Source: an uncultured Bacteroides sp.
Lineage (GTDB): Bacteria > Bacteroidota > Bacteroidia > Bacteroidales > Bacteroidaceae
Direction: 5' to 3'
Assembly: GCA_945965395.1 (NCBI GenBank)
Contig: CAMFND010000018.1
Location: 37,538-101,537, forward strand
DNA: 64,000 nucleotides
Below the pieces are notes generated by a model that saw only the letters and a program-made list of their open reading frames with translations, did not search any database and had not been told where the DNA came from. Positions 56,325 through 64,000 of the stretch are shown one piece after another (within the stretch, counting starts at the first letter, position 1; the number at the start of each line of letters is the position of its first letter). The position numbers and the translations under genes were made by a program.

Positions 56325-56951
56325 TTATTCACCGACTTTCAACCGCCGGGTGGAGACGCTGCCGATTCCGTCTTTGGAGATTTGAGCCGATTTAGCCTTT
56401 CCACTTAAAGTAAGACTTCCTACACCTTCTATGCTGGCATCCAGGTGTTCGCAATCTACGGCCAGTTCACCGCTTCCCACACCTTCCAGACTGACTTGCA
56501 CATTCCGGGCATGCAAGTCGGTCACGTACAGACTGCCCACGCCTTCCACATCAAACTTCACATCCTTCAGATTCAGACGGGACTTGCAATTGAATGAACC
56601 GACACCTTCAAAAGCCACTTTCTGCAAATCGGGCGCACTGATGTAAATAGAGAGTCCGTTCACGTTCCGGGTAGTTTTCTTTCCTTTCTCAGCCCACGCA
56701 ATCAGCAATACTCCGTCTTTCACCGTACACTTTGTCTGGTCTACCCATTTCTTTTCTCCCTCTACCCGAAGAGAATAAGTATCCGACTGGGTGAAATACA
56801 CACTGGCCACACTCTCCACTTCAATGGAATGGAAAGGATTCACACTGCGGGTCTCACTTACTTTTTCTTCATTACCACTTCTTGCACTGGCACAGTTTAC
56901 ACACATCAAACCCATTACCAAACCTGCCAATATACGTACTATCTTTTTCAT
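56325..56951 (-). CDS. DUF2807 exported protein with EGVGS repeats
   Basis: A 208-aa protein, starting from the ATG at 56951 (a GTG one codon earlier is possible). It has a signal peptide with a lipobox-like end (CVNCAS). The DUF2807 region (about 40-205) is a right-handed beta-helix-type repeat: GVGS recurs about every 15-20 residues (FEGVGSFN, VEGVGSLY, LEGVGSGE, IEGVGSLT, KDGIGSVS). The role of the family is not established; members often sit with exporters or sensor systems. Here it lies inside the efflux operon between the adaptor and the permeases, so it may be part of or cargo of the system. Confidence 0.85.
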   Translation of the reverse strand: MKKIVRILAGLVMGLMCVNCASARSGNEEKVSETRSVNPFHSIEVESVASVYFTQSDTYSLRVEGEKKWVDQTKCTVKDGVLLIAWAEKGKKTTRNVNGLSIYISAPDLQKVAFEGVGSFNCKSRLNLKDVKFDVEGVGSLYVTDLHARNVQVSLEGVGSGELAVDCEHLDASIEGVGSLTLSGKAKSAQISKDGIGSVSTRRLKVGE

Positions 56952-56964
56952 CACAATTTATTTT

Positions 56965-58215
56965 TTAGTTTAACACCAATACTTCATTATCTTTGTAACT
57001 CTCATAACCGGAAACGATAACGCGTTCGCCTTTTTCCAATCCTTCCAGCACCTCGTAATACTGCGGATTCTGACGTCCGATACGGATTTTACGGCGATAG
57101 GCTTTCTTTCCTTCCTTATCGACCACGAAAATCCAGTTGCCTCCGGTTACCTGGAAGAAGGTTCCCTTCGGAATCAATACGCTTTCGGTAGGCTCACCCA
57201 ACTGCAAGTCGATGTAGTAAGTCTGTCCGCTGCGGATATTTTCCGGACGGTTGCCCTGGAAGATGAAATCCGTACGGAAACGTCCCTCACGTACTTCCGG
57301 ATACACCTTGCGCACCTTCAAGTTAAACGAAGAACCCTGACGTTCAAAAGTAGCAGGCAGCCCGTTGGTCACACGGTCGATGTAGTGTTCGTCAATCATG
57401 GCCTCGATTTTGAAGTCCGACAAGTCATTAATCTGTCCCACCATTTGTCCGGCGTTGATATTCTGTCCTAATTCTGCATCCAGCAATCCTAATTCTCCGT
57501 CAATGGTAGCCCGCACTTCCAGTTTATCCTTCCGTTCGCGAATCAGCAAGACGTTCTTGCGCATGTTCTGCAAGTTATCTTCCATCTGATCCATCTGAAT
57601 GTTACGGTAGATGGAATCCTGTACCAGACGCTCCGTAATCAGTTTATGCTTCTTCTGGGCCACTTCATAATCTTCCTTGGCCTGAAGATATTCTTCGCGG
57701 CTGATAAGACGTTCCTTGTACAGCCGCTGGTACTGCTGGAACGTACGCTGCTTGCGGCGCGTATCAATGTCGAGCTGTACTTTCTCGGTTTCGTTGTTCA
57801 ACTTGTCCTGTTGCATGGTGACCTGCGTATTGCGGAGCAAGTTCTGCTTCTCGGCCAGTTCAGACTCCGCATTCAGAATCTGCAAATCCAGGTTGGAGTT
57901 ACTGAGACGAAGAATCACGTTGCCTTTCTTCACGTGAGCTCCTTCTTCCACCACCTTTTCCTGCACGATACCTCCCTCTTCGGGACTGAGTTGTACCACG
58001 GAAATAGGCTGTACCTGCCCGTTCACACGGATATAGTCATTGAACTTTCCATAAGTCACATCGGCAATGTTCAGTGACTTACCGTCGACTTTCAATGTAG
58101 AAGCATGATTGCCGAAAATAATCCAGCCCAACAGCAGAAGAATAACGACTCCTCCCCCAATATAAGGAAGATGTTTCTTCTGGATTCCTTTTTTCTTTTC
58201 TAACTGTATATCCAT
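56965..58215 (-). CDS. HlyD-family periplasmic adaptor
   Basis: A 416-aa membrane-fusion protein, starting from the ATG at 58215; a TTG six codons upstream gives a poorer N terminus. A single N-terminal transmembrane helix (about 15-40), a biotinyl-lipoyl half-motif (VQLSPEEGGIVQEKVVEEGAHVKKG), a long coiled-coil hairpin (about 110-230) and a beta-barrel/membrane-proximal domain are visible. It should bridge the FtsX-type permeases to the TolC protein. It lies 26 bases after the TolC gene and 14 before the DUF2807 gene. Confidence 0.92.
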   Translation of the reverse strand: MDIQLEKKKGIQKKHLPYIGGGVVILLLLGWIIFGNHASTLKVDGKSLNIADVTYGKFNDYIRVNGQVQPISVVQLSPEEGGIVQEKVVEEGAHVKKGNVILRLSNSNLDLQILNAESELAEKQNLLRNTQVTMQQDKLNNETEKVQLDIDTRRKQRTFQQYQRLYKERLISREEYLQAKEDYEVAQKKHKLITERLVQDSIYRNIQMDQMEDNLQNMRKNVLLIRERKDKLEVRATIDGELGLLDAELGQNINAGQMVGQINDLSDFKIEAMIDEHYIDRVTNGLPATFERQGSSFNLKVRKVYPEVREGRFRTDFIFQGNRPENIRSGQTYYIDLQLGEPTESVLIPKGTFFQVTGGNWIFVVDKEGKKAYRRKIRIGRQNPQYYEVLEGLEKGERVIVSGYESYKDNEVLVLN

Positions 58216-58240
58216 AATATCGTCTTTTTTCAATTTCTAT

Positions 58241-59611
58241 TTATTGGTCTGCGGCATCAAACCCGCGAATAATTTCTTCTCCCTTGTAATAATCTACCAG
58301 ACGGCATTTCATCAGGTAGGTCAGTTTGCTTTGCAGCAGCAAGGTCTCGCTTTCGAGCAAGGTGGCTGCATTGTTCTGTACATCGAGTGAGGTCATCAAG
58401 CCTTCTTCGTACTTGCGTCGGGTGACATGATAGGCCAGCGAGTCGGAACTGACTTTCTTTTCCATCTGTATGCTCTCTTTCAGGTAGCCTTCCCGGTCCT
58501 GTACGGCCTGAAGTACCAATTTCTGCAATTCCTCTTTCTGCGATTCATATTGTTCACAAGCAATGCGGTAATTGTTTTTTGCCTGCCGCATGCTGGTCAC
58601 TCCCGAAAGCCGGTTGAAAATAGGAATACTCATACTGATACCCACGTAGGAACCGAAGTTATTATTGAACTGGGTATGGAAATCAGGATAAGCCGTAGAA
58701 TGAAGTTCCTTATAATAAGAACTGGAGATTCCACCGAACAACGTGATGGACGGTACCACATTGGCCCATGAAATCTTACGACGCATATCGGCTACTTTCG
58801 CGTTCAGCGCAGCTTGCTGCAGGGTAGGATTAACATTCAGTGCGATACGGAACACATCGTCTGCACGCTCCTGAGTCAACTGAATATATTGAAGTGTTTG
58901 TGTATCGAGTACGGCAGTATCCAACTGTAAAGTATCTTCTGCCGGAAAGTTCATTTTCTGTTTCAATGTCAGCAAAGCTGTTTCATACAAGTTCTTCTGG
59001 CGGGTGAGGTTGTAACTGTCCGTAGCCTGCTGGGCCTCCATTTGGGCTACATCTGACAAGCCTTTCAACCCTAATTCCTCCTGACGGCGCGTTTTGTATA
59101 GCAGCGAATCGCTTTCCTGCAATTTCTTGCGGGCCAGTCGCAAAGTGCCGTAGCAATATAGGGCATCAATATAAGCCTGGAAAGTCTCTAACGCTGTATT
59201 GTCTTTGGCTTCCTGCCAGGCGGCTTTTCCCATCAGCCAGGCAGCCTTTGCCCGACGCACCTCATTCACCAGTCCCCCACCACGGAAAATAGGCATGGAA
59301 GCTTCCATGGAATAACCGTTGTTGAAAGTAGACAAGGTGTTGTAGGTATTGGTTTCAGGATCGACCGAACGACCGAAATTATATTGTATGCTGGTACCTG
59401 CACTTACCCCGGGCAAGAAACTGCCGATAGCCTTCATGCGATCCAACCTTGCATTGTCTGCTTCAAGTTCCCGCTGCCGGACGGTACGGTTGTGCTGTAC
59501 GGCGTAGTCCATACAGCGGTCTACGTCCCATACCTCCTGTGCCGCAGCTTCCAGCCCCATCCAACCGGAAAAGAAACAAATCATCATGCGTAATAGATTC
59601 TTTTTATTCAT
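58241..59611 (-). CDS. TolC-family outer-membrane export channel
   Basis: A 456-aa outer-membrane efflux protein, starting from the ATG at 59611, which begins a clear signal peptide (cleavage near EAAAQ). A longer frame to 59755 runs through the promoter region and is rejected. Two TolC repeat halves with long helices are visible (around 60-240 and 260-440), including the PIFRGG and SIPIFNRLSG strand-helix junctions. It is the first gene of the efflux operon. A sigma-54 promoter lies 29-45 bases upstream of the ATG. Confidence 0.92.
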   Translation of the reverse strand: MNKKNLLRMMICFFSGWMGLEAAAQEVWDVDRCMDYAVQHNRTVRQRELEADNARLDRMKAIGSFLPGVSAGTSIQYNFGRSVDPETNTYNTLSTFNNGYSMEASMPIFRGGGLVNEVRRAKAAWLMGKAAWQEAKDNTALETFQAYIDALYCYGTLRLARKKLQESDSLLYKTRRQEELGLKGLSDVAQMEAQQATDSYNLTRQKNLYETALLTLKQKMNFPAEDTLQLDTAVLDTQTLQYIQLTQERADDVFRIALNVNPTLQQAALNAKVADMRRKISWANVVPSITLFGGISSSYYKELHSTAYPDFHTQFNNNFGSYVGISMSIPIFNRLSGVTSMRQAKNNYRIACEQYESQKEELQKLVLQAVQDREGYLKESIQMEKKVSSDSLAYHVTRRKYEEGLMTSLDVQNNAATLLESETLLLQSKLTYLMKCRLVDYYKGEEIIRGFDAADQ

Positions 59612-59639
59612 ATTGTTTTCTTTTATCTGCAAAAGAGCA

Positions 59640-59656
59640 TTCAAATACCGTGCCAA
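59640..59656 (-). promoter_or_regulatory. Sigma-54 promoter of the efflux operon
   Basis: The minus strand reads TTGGCACGGTATTTGAA. Against the sigma-54 -24/-12 consensus (YTGGCACGRNNNTTGCW) only one position differs (A for C in the -12 element). Spacing is exact. Transcription should start near 59628, about 17 bases before the TolC ATG. The divergent gene encodes a sigma-54 activator, which strengthens the call. Confidence 0.75.
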
Positions 59657-59709
59657 AGTTTTATTCAATTCATTTTCAATAAGATAGAATATTACATAGA
59701 ATCTCAAGT

Positions 59710-59767
59710 GTCTAATTTTTTGACAATGAGTGTCTAATTTTTTGTCACTGTACATATTTTTTAGACA
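59710..59767. promoter_or_regulatory. Activator-like binding sites upstream of the sigma-54 promoter
   Basis: Two near-identical 17-bp sites, TGTCTAATTTTTTGACA (59710-59726) and TGTCTAATTTTTTGTCA (59732-59748), start 22 bp apart, which is two helical turns. A third, inverted and weaker copy containing TTTAGACA ends at 59767. They lie about 55-110 bases upstream of the -24 box, a normal distance for NtrC-type activators. Confidence 0.65.
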
Positions 59768-59795
59768 TTTTTGAGGGCTATGCCTTGAAAATTCC

Positions 59796-59803
59796 TATTT
59801 TTG
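59796..59803 (+). promoter_or_regulatory. Promoter -7 box for the regulator-kinase pair
   Basis: TATTTTTG matches TAnnTTTG, 21 bases before the regulator ATG, with a TTTG at 59770-59773 as a possible -33 box (22-base spacing). The activator sites are just upstream, so autoregulation is possible. Confidence 0.6.
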
Positions 59804-59823
59804 TCGCAAAATCTCAATCACAG

Positions 59824-61197
59824 ATGGCAAAACAAGGAACTTTACTCGTTGTAGATGACAACCGCAACATACTTACTTCTCTGCAATATCTTCTGGAAGA
59901 ATATTTCCAGCAAGTAATCACCCTGAATTCTCCCGTAACCATTCCTTCCCTACTACAGCGGGAAGTGATTGATGTGGTGCTACTGGACATGAACTTTTCT
60001 TCCGGTATCAACAGCGGGAATGAGGGACTTTACTGGTTGCGCGAAATCAAACGGCTGCGTCCGCAGATTCAAGTGGTATTGTTCACTGCCTATGCCGACA
60101 TCAACTTAGCGGTAACAGGACTGAAGGATGGAGCGACCGACTTCATTGTAAAGCCTTGGGACAATGCCAAACTGGTGCAGACTCTGCAAGAAGCTTATGC
60201 CAAAGCCCGAGGAAACGAGAAGAAAGGAAAGCAGGCCTCACAACCGACGGAAAAATCGAGTATGTACTGGGGAAATTCCTCCGTCATCCGTCCGCTACGA
60301 CTGTTGGTTGAGAAGGTCAGCACGACCGATGCCAATATCCTGATTACCGGAGAAAACGGTACGGGAAAAGATATGCTGGCACGAGAGATTCACCGACTGT
60401 CTCCCCGTCGCAACGGTCCGATGGTGGCTGTTGATATGGGAGCCATTACCGAATCACTTTTTGAAAGCGAGTTGTTTGGTCATGTAAAAGGTTCGTTTAC
60501 CGATGCCCACACCGACCGGGTAGGACGTTTTGAAGCAGCCGATGGCGGAACCTTGTTTCTCGATGAAATTGCTAACCTGCCCTATCATCTGCAAGCCAAA
60601 CTGTTGACAGTGATTCAGAAGCGTTATTTTATCAAGGTGGGAAGCAATACTCCCCAGCCGACCAACATCCGACTGATTTGTGCTACGAACCGCAACTTAG
60701 ATGAAATGGTACACAACGGAGAGTTCCGTGAAGACCTGCTGTATCGCATCAACACCATTCACTTGCACATTCCGGCTCTCCGGGAACGGAAAGAAGACAT
60801 CCTTCCTCTGGCGCAACGTTTCTTAGAACAATACAACCAACAGTACCTGCGTACACTGACCGGATTTAGTGCCGATGCAGAACAGCGTCTGCTGAATTAT
60901 CCCTGGTATGGAAATATCCGTGAGCTACAGCATACCATTGAAAAAGCGGTCATCCTTTCGGAAGGAAATCTGTTGAAAGCCGAAAACCTGCAACTGACAG
61001 AAATTTCGGGACAGGATACTCCGGTCACACACGAAGAAAGTAAAGAAGACACTCCGCTGCAGACCTTGGACGAGATGGAGAAGAATCTCGTCAAAAAAGC
61101 CATCGAACAATGCGACGGCAATTTGTCACAGGCAGCGGCACAATTAGGCATTACGCGGCAGACACTTTACAACAAGATGAAACGCCATGGCATCTAA
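59824..61197 (+). CDS. NtrC-type sigma-54-dependent response regulator
   Basis: A 457-aa regulator, starting from the ATG at 59824. Receiver domain (1-125) with phospho-acceptor Asp55; AAA+ domain with Walker A GENGTGKD (176-183), Walker B FLDE (245-248) and arginine-finger region; C-terminal Fis-type HTH (about 410-455). The sigma-54 contact loop reads GSFTDA (223-228) rather than the canonical GAFTGA. It probably activates the divergent efflux operon from the sites at 59710-59767. Its stop overlaps the kinase start by 11 bases. Confidence 0.93.
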   Translation: MAKQGTLLVVDDNRNILTSLQYLLEEYFQQVITLNSPVTIPSLLQREVIDVVLLDMNFSSGINSGNEGLYWLREIKRLRPQIQVVLFTAYADINLAVTGLKDGATDFIVKPWDNAKLVQTLQEAYAKARGNEKKGKQASQPTEKSSMYWGNSSVIRPLRLLVEKVSTTDANILITGENGTGKDMLAREIHRLSPRRNGPMVAVDMGAITESLFESELFGHVKGSFTDAHTDRVGRFEAADGGTLFLDEIANLPYHLQAKLLTVIQKRYFIKVGSNTPQPTNIRLICATNRNLDEMVHNGEFREDLLYRINTIHLHIPALRERKEDILPLAQRFLEQYNQQYLRTLTGFSADAEQRLLNYPWYGNIRELQHTIEKAVILSEGNLLKAENLQLTEISGQDTPVTHEESKEDTPLQTLDEMEKNLVKKAIEQCDGNLSQAAAQLGITRQTLYNKMKRHGI

Positions 61198-62491
61198 ATG
61201 GTTATTTTCTCCGCTGGCACGGCTCGCATTCCTCACAGGAGGTACCGTATTGCTGATGCTCGGTATCAGCCGGGATGAGAACGAATGGCTCTGGATAGGA
61301 GGTTCTCTGATTACCTTAGCCATTTATCTGTTTTATTCCAGCCAGAAACAGTTGCGCGAAAAAAGCTGGCTGATGCTGGAAGCTATCCGCAACAGAGATT
61401 ATTCTTTCCGCCTTCCTACACATGGCTTCATCGGAGGAGAACGTATTCTGCAAAATGCGCTCAACGAGTTCGGCGCCATGATGGGCGAGCAGAAACAATT
61501 GATGGAACAACGGGAACGGTTTTATGAACAGGTTCTCTCGGGTATCAGTTCCGGCATCATTGTACTGGACGAACAAAACAAAATCATACAAACCAATCCG
61601 GCTGCCACAAGGCTGTTAGGACTACCGGCCCTCGGTACCCTGCAACAATTGGAGCGTTACGGGAATGAAATACCCGAATTACTCAGCTCGCTTCCTGCGG
61701 GTGAGCGGTGCAACCTGCAATATGCTACCTCCAAAGGGGAAATCCAACTGTTAGTACGTGCATCCATTATGGAATTAGGAGGAAATACGGTAAAGATTCT
61801 TACCCTGAACGATATTCGTAACGAAATGGACACAAAGGAACTTGAATCGTGGATAAAACTGACCAGGGTACTGACACACGAAATCATGAATTCCATCGCT
61901 CCGATTTCCTCTTTGAGCGAAACCTTCCTGCTACGAAAAGATGTAATTGATAGTCCGATTTACGAAGGTATCCGTGCCATTCATGAAACCTCTACCGGAC
62001 TTATATCCTTTGTGGACAGCTACCGGAAGTTTTCTGCGCTTCAAAAACCTTCTCCAGAGCCGTTCTATCTGAAAGAACTCCTTCTTCAGGTAAAAAGCAT
62101 TCACTTAATCCCCTCGCACATTCAGTTGACACTCCAGATTGAGCCGGACAACCTGATGCTGTATGCCGACCCTAACCTGATTCGCCAGGTACTTATCAAT
62201 CTTCTCAAGAATGCCACACAAGCTATTGGAGAAAATAAAGGAAAAATCCACATACGAGCCTATTCCACCAAGGAAGAACATATCTTAGTCTATGTCAGCA
62301 ACGATGGTCCTGCCATCCCCGAAAAGGAAGCAGAAGAAATCTTTGTACCGTTCTTTACCACTAAAAAAGAAGGTAGCGGAATCGGTCTCTCTCTTTCCCG
62401 ACAGATTATGAAGCTTTCTAACGGTAGTATCAGCCTGCTGAAAGCAGAAACTAACGGATGGAATACGACCTTCGTACTGGAATTCTTTTAA
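61187..62491 (+). CDS. Sensor histidine kinase
   Basis: A 434-aa kinase, partner of the preceding regulator (coding overlap of 11 bases). Two closely spaced N-terminal transmembrane helices (about 8-27 and 34-51) leave almost no periplasmic loop. A HAMP-like/linker region and a PAS domain (about 110-210) follow, then HisKA with His231 in LTHEIMNSIAP and a HATPase with N and G boxes (NLLKNATQA, GSGIGLSLSRQ). With so small an outside loop it probably senses a membrane or cytoplasmic signal, such as envelope stress. Confidence 0.92.
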   Translation: MASKWLFSPLARLAFLTGGTVLLMLGISRDENEWLWIGGSLITLAIYLFYSSQKQLREKSWLMLEAIRNRDYSFRLPTHGFIGGERILQNALNEFGAMMGEQKQLMEQRERFYEQVLSGISSGIIVLDEQNKIIQTNPAATRLLGLPALGTLQQLERYGNEIPELLSSLPAGERCNLQYATSKGEIQLLVRASIMELGGNTVKILTLNDIRNEMDTKELESWIKLTRVLTHEIMNSIAPISSLSETFLLRKDVIDSPIYEGIRAIHETSTGLISFVDSYRKFSALQKPSPEPFYLKELLLQVKSIHLIPSHIQLTLQIEPDNLMLYADPNLIRQVLINLLKNATQAIGENKGKIHIRAYSTKEEHILVYVSNDGPAIPEKEAEEIFVPFFTTKKEGSGIGLSLSRQIMKLSNGSISLLKAETNGWNTTFVLEFF

Positions 62492-62495
62492 ACGC

Positions 62496-62532
62496 AGAGA
62501 AACCCCGAATTACAGTCATTCAGGGCTTCTCT
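62496..62532. terminator. Hairpin after the histidine kinase gene
   Basis: AGAGAA plus CCC plus GAAT (62496-62510) pairs with ATTC, GGG and TTCTCT (62518-62532). The genes on both sides converge here. There is no strong U-tract, so strength is uncertain. Confidence 0.6.
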
Positions 62533-62565
62533 ACACAAATTGAATCATAACAACTAACGGTATTT

Positions 62566-63012
62566 TTAAACCATTGCTAAGCCGGAAGAATCCGACTCAC
62601 GTTTTCTCAAAAGCATTTTCAAACCTTCCAATAAGTTCCGACATCCGTCATTCATCTCCTCATTGCCATTCCTATAACCAAAATCCACATCACATGAAGG
62701 CATATCGGCTTTAGACTTGCGTTTGCAGATGTCTGCAAACAAATGAATCTTGTGCCAATTACGATAATCCATAAAGCGAGTCAGCAAATCTTTCTGCCAC
62801 GGCTCCATTACTACTACGAAGTCGGCTTCATCGCGTAAAGCTTCGTTCATGTTCCGTTCCAACTTTCTCCCTCCCGGAGAACCAAACTCTGTCATCTCAG
62901 CTGTTACCACCTCCACATCGGTCATGTCAGCTTCGGTGAGTTTCTTCTTAAAAAGAGACTCCATTGAGAACAGCTTTCCGACACGTTCCAGACCGACTAA
63001 TAGCACTTTCAT
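62566..63012 (-). CDS. Low-molecular-weight phosphatase-fold protein lacking the catalytic loop
   Basis: A 148-aa protein. The overall order matches LMW protein-tyrosine phosphatases: an N-terminal strand and P-loop position, then DEADFVVVMEPWQKDLL (the usual VMDxxN region), HLFADI, and a C-terminal CDVDFGYRNGNEEMNDGC segment where the family has DPY/GxxxFxxxxxxI. The CX5R active loop is absent: VGLERVGK stands where VCxGNxCRS would be, so Cys and the phosphate-binding residues are lost. It is probably a non-enzymatic binder or regulator. It is monocistronic, with a palindrome upstream at 63063-63088. Confidence 0.65.
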   Translation of the reverse strand: MKVLLVGLERVGKLFSMESLFKKKLTEADMTDVEVVTAEMTEFGSPGGRKLERNMNEALRDEADFVVVMEPWQKDLLTRFMDYRNWHKIHLFADICKRKSKADMPSCDVDFGYRNGNEEMNDGCRNLLEGLKMLLRKRESDSSGLAMV

Positions 63013-63062
63013 AAAATCAAATTTTAAAAGTTAATAAAAAGAAGGTACTGAAAATCCTTTCT

Positions 63063-63088
63063 CGAATTAAATGTAACAATTTAATTCG
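63063..63088. promoter_or_regulatory. Palindrome upstream of the phosphatase-fold gene
   Basis: CGAATTAAAT (63063-63072) and ATTTAATTCG (63079-63088) are perfect 10-bp arms around GTAACA. It lies about 50 bases before the start codon, where an operator or the MarC terminator could be; no U-tract is obvious. Confidence 0.5.
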
Positions 63089-63179
63089 GTCAAACAAAGC
63101 GAATAACAGAATATTAGCAGAAAATATACATTAATTATGATTTGATATACTCAAAATGCAAATTACAATAAACTATTAT

Positions 63180-63824
63180 CTACAAACGGCTTCCTTGAAT
63201 GATATCAATCAAAATCGGACGCATTCCTCCAACAAAGCATTCCACTGCAATTACCATCAGAATCAATCCCATCAGACGCATCATCACATTATTACCTGTT
63301 TCCCCAATAATGCGAACCAGTTTCGTAGATAAACGTAGAATGATATAAGTAAGTATATACACCAAAGCTATCACGGAAACAAGAGTAACTTTCAAACCCC
63401 ATGTACGCGCATCATCCATCATGATAATGCCATTGGCAATAGCTCCCGGTCCACACAACATAGGAATGGAGAGCGGCGTGATTGAAATATCGTTTGCATA
63501 AGCTTTGATCTCCTCGTCTTTCAACTTCGTATTGGTATAGCGTGCCTGCAACATATCATAGCCAATCTTCAGGATGATAATACCTGCTGCAATACGGAAT
63601 CCATTGGTAGATATTCCGAAAAACTTAAACAAGAACTGCCCGCAAAATGTAAATGCAATCAGTATAATAAAAGAAATGATTGTAGCTCTTTTCACAATAT
63701 GCTGTCGCTCCTTTTCTTCCAGACCATTCGTCATTGTCAAAAAGACCGGCATTGTACCCAAGGGGTTTGTCAATGTAAAAAAAGAGGTGAAGCACAACAG
63801 TGCATAAGGAAAGATTGTATCCAT
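63180..63824 (-). CDS. MarC-family membrane protein
   Basis: A 214-aa integral inner-membrane protein with six predicted helices. Signatures of the MarC/NAAT family are visible: FFTLTNPLGTMPVFLTMT near the N terminus, FRIAAGIIILKIGYDML, and ITPLSIPMLCGPGAIANGIIM. Members are called multiple-antibiotic-resistance or amino-acid transport proteins, but the substrate is not settled. It has a consensus promoter at 63850-63857 and lies just downstream of the rRNA terminator. Confidence 0.9.
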   Translation of the reverse strand: MDTIFPYALLCFTSFFTLTNPLGTMPVFLTMTNGLEEKERQHIVKRATIISFIILIAFTFCGQFLFKFFGISTNGFRIAAGIIILKIGYDMLQARYTNTKLKDEEIKAYANDISITPLSIPMLCGPGAIANGIIMMDDARTWGLKVTLVSVIALVYILTYIILRLSTKLVRIIGETGNNVMMRLMGLILMVIAVECFVGGMRPILIDIIQGSRL

Positions 63825-63849
63825 AAAATATATATTTTAAAACCTAAAA

Positions 63850-63857
63850 CAAAGATA
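63850..63857 (-). promoter_or_regulatory. MarC-family gene promoter -7 box
   Basis: The minus strand reads TATCTTTG, matching TAnnTTTG, about 26 bases before the ATG at 63824 and after the rRNA terminator. Confidence 0.55.
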
Positions 63858-63881
63858 CAATAAAATCCGGGTTACGGATAC

Positions 63882-63913
63882 AAAAAAGCCCTGAAGCGTT
63901 TCCGCCTCAGGGC
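63882..63913 (-). terminator. rRNA operon terminator
   Basis: GCCCTGAAGC (63888-63897) pairs with GCCTCAGGGC (63904-63913) with one wobble pair, and the minus strand ends in six Ts. It directly follows the 5S rRNA. Confidence 0.9.
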
Positions 63914-63918
63914 CTCCG

Positions 63919-64000
63919 TTAAGACGGCGCCTACCTACTCTCCCCCTTGCGCAGTACCATCGGCGTGACGAAGCTTAACTTCTCTGTGCGGAATGGGAAG
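63919..64000 (-). rRNA. rrf: 5S rRNA, 3' part (runs off right edge)
   Basis: The minus strand carries the conserved 5S core: CCCATTCCG, then CAGAGAAGTTAAGC, then GATGGTACTGC, GGGGGAGAGTAGGTAGG and the 3' stem. About 80 of about 110 bases are in the window; the 5' end, and presumably 23S and 16S, lie beyond the right edge. The 3' end is estimated from the stem, to within a few bases. Confidence 0.93.

Overview
The window looks like a chromosomal segment of a gut Bacteroidaceae (Bacteroides or Phocaeicola). The evidence is two SusC/SusD polysaccharide-utilisation loci (PULs), a one-protein hybrid two-component regulator, an ECF-sigma/FecR pair, families mostly confined to Bacteroidales (DUF3256, duplicated DUF1599, BT_3928-like DoxX), and many promoters with the Bacteroides -7 box TAnnTTTG. 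Genus and species are inference.

Layout. 1-11.4 kb: housekeeping block with the start of an exported protein leaving the left edge, mdh, a PAP2 phosphatase fused to a probable outer-membrane barrel, dnaG, then a leftward block DUF1599 - DoxX/MauE-like - tpiA - SPOR protein - folE, an M23/LysM peptidase and a DUF3256 protein. 11.5-30.2 kb: a fructan/sucrose-type PUL read leftward: SusC, SusD, GH32, TonB-type barrel, GH32 lipoprotein, GH36 alpha-galactosidase, MFS sugar permease and fructokinase, followed by its probable sensor, a hybrid two-component protein with a sugar-binding periplasmic domain. GH36 beside two GH32 enzymes suggests raffinose-family oligosaccharides as well as fructans. 30.4-33.1 kb: lgt, ruvA, and ddh (diaminopimelate dehydrogenase). 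33.2-36.0 kb: a compact three-gene operon of a steroid 5-alpha-reductase-fold membrane protein, an Old Yellow Enzyme and a short-chain dehydrogenase; this combination resembles the gut Bacteroidota cluster that reduces 3-oxo-delta4 bile acids and steroids. 36.1-37.0 kb: a decayed AAA-ATPase gene and low-coding DNA. 37.0-47.8 kb: a second PUL (ECF sigma, FecR anti-sigma, SusC, SusD, GH20 hexosaminidase, FAD oxidoreductase), probably for host glycans; its SusC gene carries an in-frame amber codon exactly at the end of the signal peptide, and a DonS-like antisense RNA candidate lies between FecR and SusC. 47.9-48.6 kb: a RHH/YoeB toxin-antitoxin pair with a perfect palindromic operator. 48.8-51.5 kb: glmS and superoxide dismutase. 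51.5-62.5 kb: a TolC/HlyD/FtsX-permease export operon that lacks an ATPase gene, with a sigma-54 promoter and upstream activator-like sites facing divergent genes for an NtrC-type regulator and its kinase. 62.6-64.0 kb: a phosphatase-fold protein without catalytic residues, a MarC-family membrane protein, and the 3' end of an rRNA operon (5S rRNA and terminator).

The least explained signal is a set of four intergenic micro-arrays, each of four tandem 21-22 bp units, at about 0.2, 14.4, 31.4 and 48.6 kb. Two share a consensus and the same downstream heptamer; the other two have the same architecture with different sequence. All calls come from reading the sequence; no database search was run.
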